This document shows positions 38,601-43,144 of a stretch of DNA of 43,144 nucleotides, piece by piece. A program made the translations under genes and the position numbers. Numbering within the stretch: the stretch's first letter is position 1; each line of letters begins with the position of its first letter. The notes beneath the pieces were generated by a model. The model worked only from the letters and a program-made list of their open reading frames with translations. It did no database searches and had not been told where the DNA came from. The DNA comes from a bacterium BMS3Abin03 (GTDB lineage Bacteria; Bacteroidota; Ignavibacteria; Ignavibacteriales; Ignavibacteriaceae), in assembly GCA_022340715.1 (NCBI GenBank), contig JAJDNK010000075.1, forward strand, positions 1 to 43,144, given 5' to 3'.

Positions 38601-39022
38601 ATTGTAAGAATTGGAAATTCCGAAAAATTAATTTCAACTATGTTCGGTTTATCAACATCTGGTGGGAGATCAGGCTCGGCCTTGTTAACTTTGTCGCGCA
38701 CTTTTTGTACTGCCTGATCAATATCATACCCACTTTCAAATTCAACTCTTATTAAAGAATATCCTTCAAAAGATGAAGAAGTAATTTCTTTTACTTCACT
38801 GATAGCATTTATTTCTTTTTCTATCTTCTGAGTGATAAGCGTTTCAATATCTTCGGGTGAAACACCAAAATACGGTGTGGATACAATTACTAGAGGGATT
38901 GAAATGTCCGGTGACGATTCTCTCGGCAAAGTGAGATATGCTGTAATACCGAGTATAATAATAATGAAAACGAGTATAAAAACGCTTGTGCGGTTATCAA
39001 TTGCTACATCAGTTATCTTCAT
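35666..39022 (-). CDS. RND efflux pump inner-membrane subunit (HAE type)
   Basis: The 1118-residue pump has the AcrB-like repeat structure: N-terminal span, periplasmic porter half, spans 2-6, second half. Span 4 holds GMLVDNAIVIIENI with a single Asp at 397 where AcrB has two; span 10 has GVVVNNNIVLIDYIN with Asn in place of the AcrB Lys. Both are common in non-enterobacterial pumps. Unusual is a stretch between the two halves, where residues of about 549-588 form two extra hydrophobic segments before span 7 (594-613). It makes a tripartite system with the adaptor (9 bases upstream) and the TolC-like gene. Substrate unknown. Confidence 0.94.
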   Translation of the reverse strand: MKITDVAIDNRTSVFILVFIIIILGITAYLTLPRESSPDISIPLVIVSTPYFGVSPEDIETLITQKIEKEINAISEVKEITSSSFEGYSLIRVEFESGYDIDQAVQKVRDKVNKAEPDLPPDVDKPNIVEINFSEFPILTINIAGPYSLSKLKDVAEDLKDDIEKIEGILSVKINGGLEREVHVDVDVNKLSHYNVRFDDIIAAISDENRTIPGGSIDVNNSSFMVRIPGEFKEPYSIDDIIVKLKNGAPIYVKDLAKVSYGFKDRTTYARLNGENAVSIDVSKRVGENIIQISDKVKELLEQRRQELPSDLKMYITTDQSKDIKRIVDELENNIFSGLVLVVVVLFFFLGIRNAFFVAIAIPLSMLMSFFILQAIDVTLNMVVLFSLILALGMLVDNAIVIIENIYKFLEEGHSLVEAAKLGTAEVGWPVFTSTMTTVAGFFPMLFWPGVVGDFMMYIPLVLITTLLSSLFVALVINPVFASVMMKLEHPDQKPETFFQKLLQPFNRITHFFVDEMLPLVLKYYRKILVTSLGPVRSSDQKVNTRNKLGILAAFLFFVVSIGLSEILPSIIAVVISIILGVMIVYLFTNSKLKVLWGTILMLFSITQIYALFDHGVEFFPKTQPPRIFVSLEAPSGTSLDMSNKIVGEIEKKLKKFNSKDIKDVVAVVGASNNPFDGGSSTPNKSTITIQYVDYEKREQSSLVTTEQIRKLVVKTAGADVLVQQQEMGPPVGQAINIEITGDDYSILGNLASSVKEKIKDVPGVVDLKDDFDVGKPEFRIKIDREKAALYGMNTRLIANAIRTAINGTTASKYRVGEDEYDITVRLKKDQRSSLTSLQDLDIIYNDKKGNTLSVPLISIAGITRAKGPGAIRRKDLKRVITVSANAGEDFNANDVLDNVKQKLADFQLPKGYYLDYTGQNKEQAKASAFLIKAFGIAVLLIFLILVIQFNSLSQPLIIMSAVVISLIGVFLGLIVYQMAFGIIMTGIGVISLAGVVVNNNIVLIDYINVLRKRGFDRREAIIRAGLRRFRPVTLTAITTILGLIPLTFGFGFDINTFSFSTSGQSAEFWKSMGIAVIFGLAFATVLTLVIVPTFYSTLDDVVNVLRKFSRDHLRRKK

Positions 39023-39031
39023 AATATTCCC

Positions 39032-40090
39032 CTACTCAAGTACTGTTACTTTTTCATCATTGATCAAATTTTGAAAACCAACCGTAATTAGATTTTCACC
39101 CTCTTTTACACCACTTTTAATGGCAATCTCATTCTCCGATCTGCTGATTATATCAACGATCCGCATCTGGGCTTTACCATCTTTTTCTACAAACAGTGCA
39201 GGACCGAGATCTGTTTCTGTAACTGTTTCTGCAGGTACAACAAAAACACTATCATAATCTTTTCTTTCAATATAAAGCTTTGCACTTAATTCAGGTTTTA
39301 TCATTTTGTTACTGTTTTCAAGTATTACTTCTACCGGAAAAGTTCTGTTATCGGTAGAGATCGTTTGCCCAACATAGGAGATTTCAGATGTATACTTTGC
39401 ATCGTTCAAATCTTTAAAAACGACATTGACTTTTGTTTCCGGCTTAACATCATTCACATAATTTTCAGGTACGCCGGCTTCTATTTTTATTTTGTTCAGA
39501 CTAACCATAGAAACAATCGGAGCACCGGGTAGAACCGTTTCTCCAATTTCGGCATATTTCATATCAACTGTTCCCGAAAACGGAGCTTTGATAAATGTTC
39601 GTTCATAACGTGCCTTTATCAATTCATAATTTGCCTTTGCTGCATCACGTTCAAATTTTGAATTTAGATAAGTAAGCTCGCTTGTAACTTTTTCTTTGTA
39701 GACTTTTTCCTGTCTTACATAAGTGCTTTCCGCTTTTTCGTATTGAGCATAAGCAGCATCAAGATTGGCTTTCAAAACTTCGTTATCGATAATCAGGACA
39801 ACTTCACCTTTTTTGACAAAAGAACCTTTATCTTTTACAAAGGTCTTGATCTTACCGCCTTCATCCGAAGATAAATTAGCTTCGTGCAATGCTTTTGCAA
39901 CTCCAAGTACAAAAATGTTATCTGTAAAAGATTGTGGATGAAGTTCTTTCGTTTTAACATAAACAGTTGGTTCAGAGGATTCCTGATTATCTTTCTTATC
40001 TTCGTCCGAAGAATTACCGCATCCTGTGAGCAGGAATATGGACACAAGTGTTAATGTTAATATTAATCTGAAAACTATTTGTTTCTTCAT
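39032..40090 (-). CDS. RND periplasmic adaptor lipoprotein
   Basis: The 352-residue protein has a lipobox (LLTGC, acyl-Cys 24), then an acidic linker, a biotinyl-lipoyl-like half (SSDEGGKIKTFVKDKGSFVKKGEVVLIID), a helical hairpin (about 105-160), the second lipoyl half (RTFIKAPFSGTVDMKYAEIGETVLPGAPIVSMV) and beta-barrel and membrane-proximal domains. This is the MFP (membrane fusion protein) order, linking the RND pump to the outer-membrane channel. Starts with ATG behind GAGGG. Between tolC-like (18-base gap) and pump (9-base gap). Confidence 0.94.
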   Translation of the reverse strand: MKKQIVFRLILTLTLVSIFLLTGCGNSSDEDKKDNQESSEPTVYVKTKELHPQSFTDNIFVLGVAKALHEANLSSDEGGKIKTFVKDKGSFVKKGEVVLIIDNEVLKANLDAAYAQYEKAESTYVRQEKVYKEKVTSELTYLNSKFERDAAKANYELIKARYERTFIKAPFSGTVDMKYAEIGETVLPGAPIVSMVSLNKIKIEAGVPENYVNDVKPETKVNVVFKDLNDAKYTSEISYVGQTISTDNRTFPVEVILENSNKMIKPELSAKLYIERKDYDSVFVVPAETVTETDLGPALFVEKDGKAQMRIVDIISRSENEIAIKSGVKEGENLITVGFQNLINDEKVTVLE

Positions 40091-40108
40091 TCTTATCCCT
40101 CTTTATAG

Positions 40109-41437
40109 TTATTCGGATTTTTCATTTACTTCTGAAGAGAGTAATGCTTCAAGCTGTGAATGCAGATCGTAGTAATTATAAATCGCTTCAAGGTAATTTA
40201 CTTTTGCCTGAGTATAAGCAACCAAAGCATCTATGTTTTCTAACTGAGTTCCAAGTCCGTTATTATATCGTTTAATTGAAATATCATAACCAAGCTTTGC
40301 CTGTTTTATTGTTGCAGCATATGCGCTGATCCTGTTTTTAGCTTCTTCGATTTTCAATAAAATATCGTCTAATTGATTATTTAATTGCCGATTGGTTTTA
40401 ACCAGGTTTTCCTGCGATTTCTTTAGATCAATTTCAGCTTGCTGTACCCTCGAAGTTGTTTGCCACCCGTCAAAGATCGGCACTTTTAAATTGAGCCCAA
40501 CATAAACTGAATTTTTATAACGCCAGTTATTAAACGATTTCGGATCATTTTCCTGAGCAGTAGATTGCCAGTTTCCTGATAAATATAATTCGGGATAATT
40601 CTTTGAGAATTGATATGAAACATTTTTATCCTGTAATTCCACCTGGAGTCTTAATTGCTGCAAAGTAAAATTTTTCTTATCAAGTATTCTGGCTGAAGTC
40701 TGGTAATCCTCGACCGGAAGTTCAGTATATGTAAGTGAATCATTTACAACAAATTTTTTATCCAGATCCAAACCAACAATTAACCTTAAAGCATTTTCAG
40801 CCAACTTAATTGCATTCTTAGCTTGTTCAAGTTGCGGCAGAATATTCTGTACCTGAACCTGTGCTCTTATTAAATCATATTCCGGTGCCAAACCTGCATC
40901 GAACAATGCCTGAGTATTTTTAAGATTATCTTTTGCGGCCTGTAATGTTACCTGTGATAATTTTGAAAATTCCTGCGAATATAAATATCCGTAATAAGCC
41001 CTTTTTACATCCCTTATTAAATTAGCTTTAGATGAATAATAGCCATTCTCAGCAATCTCAGCATAAACCTTCGAGATTCTTGTAGCGTAAAAAACGGCTC
41101 CGGTAAAAAGCGGTTGTTCAAGTGTTGCACCAACAGTCATTGTGTTTTCAGTTCCCTGTGGAAATGAACCACTGAAAACCGGTGTTTCAATAATTACAAC
41201 TCCTCGCTTAAGTGCTCTTCTGTAATTGATTTCCCCTTTTATAGTGGGTAGAACAGCTGATCCGAATGCTTCCGTAATCTGCTCTTCGGCTTTCTGATAA
41301 TCGAGTTCTGCAATTTTCAAATCATGATTATATTGAATTGCTAAGTCTATGCATTTTTCCAGATTCAGATTCAACGTATCCTGCCCAAAGCTAAACGGCA
41401 AACATCCGACCAATATTATTACAAATAACTTTTTCAA
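40109..41437 (-). CDS. TolC-family outer-membrane channel
   Basis: The 442-residue protein has a signal peptide (about 1-18, FSFGQ), then the TolC/OEP repeats: LNLEKCIDLAIQYNHDLKIAELDYQKAEEQITEAFG in the first half and LRLQVELQDKNVSYQFSKNYPELYLSGNW...VPIFDGWQTTSRVQQAEIDLKKSQENL in the second. It forms the outer-membrane exit duct of the efflux system. The start is TTG at 41437, with AGGA upstream. It is the first gene of the three-gene efflux operon. Its control region is 41438-41828. Confidence 0.93.
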   Translation of the reverse strand: MKKLFVIILVGCLPFSFGQDTLNLNLEKCIDLAIQYNHDLKIAELDYQKAEEQITEAFGSAVLPTIKGEINYRRALKRGVVIIETPVFSGSFPQGTENTMTVGATLEQPLFTGAVFYATRISKVYAEIAENGYYSSKANLIRDVKRAYYGYLYSQEFSKLSQVTLQAAKDNLKNTQALFDAGLAPEYDLIRAQVQVQNILPQLEQAKNAIKLAENALRLIVGLDLDKKFVVNDSLTYTELPVEDYQTSARILDKKNFTLQQLRLQVELQDKNVSYQFSKNYPELYLSGNWQSTAQENDPKSFNNWRYKNSVYVGLNLKVPIFDGWQTTSRVQQAEIDLKKSQENLVKTNRQLNNQLDDILLKIEEAKNRISAYAATIKQAKLGYDISIKRYNNGLGTQLENIDALVAYTQAKVNYLEAIYNYYDLHSQLEALLSSEVNEKSE

Positions 41438-41701
41438 ATTTTTTTCCTACATTTTTTTATAAAACTCAATAAAAAATCTGTCCTGTGTTAATCCCGAACA
41501 GCAAAAAGAAATTATAAATCTTTTAAGTTTCAAAATTATCATCCCGCTTTTATTTAAATCATATTTGGGTTTAAGAAACAAATATCCGGTAAAGTTTATT
41601 AAATTTTTTACTTTATGATGTTAAATAATTGTTTTTTCTTTTCGATGAAGATGGGACACGCAGACAAAAAAAGAAAAAACCAATTATTGAGGGTCAAAAC
41701 T

Positions 41702-41720
41702 ATTCTATCACACATAGAAT
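41702..41720. repeat. Perfect 7-bp inverted repeat, possible operator
   Basis: ATTCTAT and ATAGAAT are exact reverse complements separated by CACAC. The dyad stands upstream of the efflux operon and downstream of the tonB terminator. It could be a regulator site or part of an RNA fold; no regulator gene is adjacent. Confidence 0.35.
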
Positions 41721-41783
41721 TCAAAGCAAAACCGTGTGATTTGAAAGCCTACGTGATTGAAATCACCGTAGCTTATTTAAAAC

Positions 41784-41808
41784 AAAAAAGGCGTCATAAA
41801 GACGCCTT
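41784..41808 (-). terminator. Rho-independent terminator of the tonB-like gene
   Basis: On the minus strand the stem AAGGCGTC/GACGCCTT (8 bp, loop of 5) is followed by a run of T residues at 41789-41784. It starts 20 bases after the stop of the TonB-like gene. Confidence 0.9.
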
Positions 41809-41828
41809 ATAAAATTAATGTTATAAAA

Positions 41829-42479
41829 CTATTGAAGCTTAAATATTATCGGTATAGATACCTGTACTTTAACAGGCTTACCTCTTTGCTTTCCTGGTTT
41901 GAACTTAGTTTTTAACACTGCATCGAGTGCAGCTTCATCACAACCGGCACCAATACCTTTAATAACCTGGGCTTTTGTAACCTTACCTGATTCATCAACA
42001 AATGCAAGTACGTAAACTTTTCCTTCAACACCTGCTCTCTTTGCAATTTCAGGATATATAATTTTATCCTGTATACCCTTTATACCACCGATAGGTTCAG
42101 GCATTTCTTCAACAGCCACAAAGTAAGTAGGTTCTTCTTCAACCTTCTCCTCTTTTGGCGGCGGAGGCGGTGCTTCCATATTAGCATTTAAATCAATTTC
42201 AGTATCTTCGATTTCAATATCTTCCAGTACGTCTTCAGATGGAGCTTCTATCGGTATAGGTGGTTTTGGTGGAGGTGGAGGTCTGTTCTCCTGCTTTGTT
42301 TGCTGAATATCTTCAACTGTAAACAATTCCTGCGGTCCCTCAAGCACAACTTCCTTTTCCTGCAGATTCGGGAAAAACTTGAATGCAACTATCATTACAG
42401 CTAAAGCAATAATAATGCAGATTTCAAGCGTTGTTTTGTATTTAGCCCTGAGATCCGCAATTGGGTTTTTAAGATTCAT
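41829..42479 (-). CDS. tonB: TonB-family energy transducer
   Basis: The 216-residue protein has one N-terminal membrane span (about 20-38), two proline runs (RPPPPPKPPIP near 66 and APPPPPKEE near 103) with acidic linkers that span the periplasm, and a C-terminal TonB domain (about 135-216) with YPEIAKRAGVEGKVYVLAFVDESGKV and FKPGKQRGKPVKVQVSIPIIFKL. It passes proton-motive energy to outer-membrane receptors. ExbB/ExbD and receptors are not in the window. A ribosome site (GGAG) precedes the ATG. A strong terminator follows. The vanZ-like gene is 155 bases upstream in the same orientation. Confidence 0.92.
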   Translation of the reverse strand: MNLKNPIADLRAKYKTTLEICIIIALAVMIVAFKFFPNLQEKEVVLEGPQELFTVEDIQQTKQENRPPPPPKPPIPIEAPSEDVLEDIEIEDTEIDLNANMEAPPPPPKEEKVEEEPTYFVAVEEMPEPIGGIKGIQDKIIYPEIAKRAGVEGKVYVLAFVDESGKVTKAQVIKGIGAGCDEAALDAVLKTKFKPGKQRGKPVKVQVSIPIIFKLQ

Positions 42480-42634
42480 TTTTGCACTCCGGTTAAATGA
42501 GCGATCAAAAGTTAATAAATGAAAAACGCTTTGTCAATTTAGTTTACAGGTCTTTTTACTACCGGAAAAGCGTTTAGTTCCCATATCTTCCCTATTATAA
42601 AGATGAAATTCACCGAAAAATGTTTCCGGCAATA

Positions 42635-43045
42635 TCAAATTTTTAACATCTCCGGTTTATATTTGAATTTTTTCAAAAGATATCTGATCAGCATTATACC
42701 TAAAAAGGCTCCTATTGCATCGGCTGTCCAATCAAGAATATCGCATTGCCTGCCCGGAACTATCAATTGATGAAGCTCATCAACTGAACCGTAAAAACTA
42801 GAGACTAAAAAAGCTAATATTAAAAAATACTTTTTTAACCATGAATACCTGTTTTGATAAAGAAACACCAAACTTAAAAATATAGTAAGAATAAAATATG
42901 CTGAAAGATGCTCAATTTTATCGCTTACTCCTGTTGCCGGTAAAGATTCTGCAGGAATTGAAGTAGCAATAAATAATGCAAGCCAGTATATAATTAAAGG
43001 AACATATATCAGGTATTTTTTTCTTTTTTCAATATAATCAAACAA
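42635..43045 (-). CDS. VanZ-like membrane protein
   Basis: The 136-residue protein has about four membrane spans and the VanZ-like pattern: LIIYWLALFIATSIPAESLP, SDKIEHLSAYFILTIFLSL, GSVDELHQLIVPGRQCDILDWTADAIGAFLG. VanZ was named for teicoplanin resistance in enterococci, but most homologues are not resistance genes and have no known role. The start is TTG at 43045 with AGGAAG close upstream, and the upstream gene stops 8 bases inside it (TGA at 43038-43040), so translation is coupled. Confidence 0.88.
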   Translation of the reverse strand: MFDYIEKRKKYLIYVPLIIYWLALFIATSIPAESLPATGVSDKIEHLSAYFILTIFLSLVFLYQNRYSWLKKYFLILAFLVSSFYGSVDELHQLIVPGRQCDILDWTADAIGAFLGIMLIRYLLKKFKYKPEMLKI

Positions 43046-43144
43046 ATGACTTCCTCAGAAAATTAATCGTATTCGGAATGTAATTCATAATGTCGCTTGC
43101 TATCAGGGAGTACTCCGTTTTTTCACTTAGCAGTAAATCTGCAG
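43038..43144 (-). CDS. Unidentified protein, 3' end only (partial)
   Basis: On the minus strand the frame is open from the window edge to a TGA at 43038-43040, giving at least 34 C-terminal residues that begin ADLLLSEKTEYSLIASDI and end FLRKSFV. The other two minus frames contain stops. Its stop lies inside the start of the VanZ-like gene, a typical operon overlap, which supports it being real. The piece is too short to name. In many Bacteroidetes a gcvH gene precedes a vanZ-like gene, but this tail does not look like GcvH. Confidence 0.5.
   Translation of the reverse strand, partial: ADLLLSEKTEYSLIASDIMNYIPNTINFLRKSFV

Larger units (their letters stand above)
41438..41828. other. Intergenic region upstream of the efflux operon
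   Basis: No convincing gene is seen in these 391 bases. The region carries the tonB terminator (41784-41808) and two further dyads: ATTCTAT-N5-ATAGAAT (41702-41720, perfect) and a hairpin with arms 41749-41757 and 41762-41771 (nine pairs, one bulged C, TGAA loop). It should hold the efflux promoter, read toward lower coordinates, but no clear -35/-10 pair stands out. The dyads lie 265-334 bases from the TolC-like start. Confidence 0.5.

Noticed and set aside
41615..41812. Open frame of 65 codons on the plus strand upstream of the efflux operon
   Set aside because: It runs through two inverted repeats and the tonB terminator, is basic and low in complexity, and has no ribosome site; more likely non-coding.

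Overview
The window looks like chromosomal DNA from a low-GC, rod-shaped, Gram-negative bacterium of the Bacteroidetes/Chlorobi/Ignavibacteria (FCB) group, most likely an Ignavibacteria-type lineage. The grounds are a type IX secretion (T9SS) C-terminal tail of the YPNPFNPTTTI kind at 4961-7066, a DUF2851 protein, an intact mreBCD-mrdAB cluster, many TTG/GTG starts and an AT-rich composition. No tRNA, rRNA, CRISPR array, insertion sequence or phage gene was recognised. The taxonomic call is inference from gene content.

Region 1 (1-570): the 3' end of a HEPN-motif gene, then a GC-richer inverted-repeat stretch resembling a decayed integron-cassette end, then a terminator serving the minus-strand genes that follow.

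Region 2 (572-10594) is the most distinctive part and reads as an extracellular electron transfer locus with its own regulator. On the minus strand are a stand-alone receiver protein, a nine-heme cytochrome ending in a T9SS sorting tail, a c554-like tetraheme cytochrome, an outer-membrane beta-barrel, a 14-heme cytochrome and a seven-heme lipoprotein, 34 heme-binding motifs in all. Barrel plus flanking multiheme proteins match the logic of a porin-cytochrome conduit. Divergently encoded are a membrane histidine kinase whose extracytoplasmic domain carries its own CXXCH heme site and an NtrC-type sigma-54 activator overlapping it by one base. Between the two arms lies a sigma-54 promoter (GG-N10-GC) pointing at the receiver and T9SS-cytochrome genes. 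The simplest reading is that a heme-c redox or ligand sensor switches on an extracellular cytochrome through sigma-54.

Region 3 (10682-15928): a small secreted protein, a SET-domain protein with a complete post-SET cysteine set, pepD, a ClpS-like adaptor, etfBA and a bifunctional nuclease.

Region 4 (15940-29196, minus strand): a tightly packed housekeeping run, in transcription order pyrG, a TPR protein, purN, purH, mreB, mreC, mreD, mrdA (PBP2), rodA, pyrF and a DUF2851 gene. It joins nucleotide synthesis to the cell-elongation machinery.

Region 5 (29354-43144): an SRPBCC protein, a Sel1-repeat protein, a CDF metal transporter, an UMF1-type MFS transporter, nusB, a DUF218 membrane protein, a tripartite RND efflux operon (tolC-like, adaptor lipoprotein, RND pump with an unusual extra hydrophobic pair), a TonB-type energy transducer with a clear terminator, a VanZ-like protein and the 3' end of an unidentified gene.
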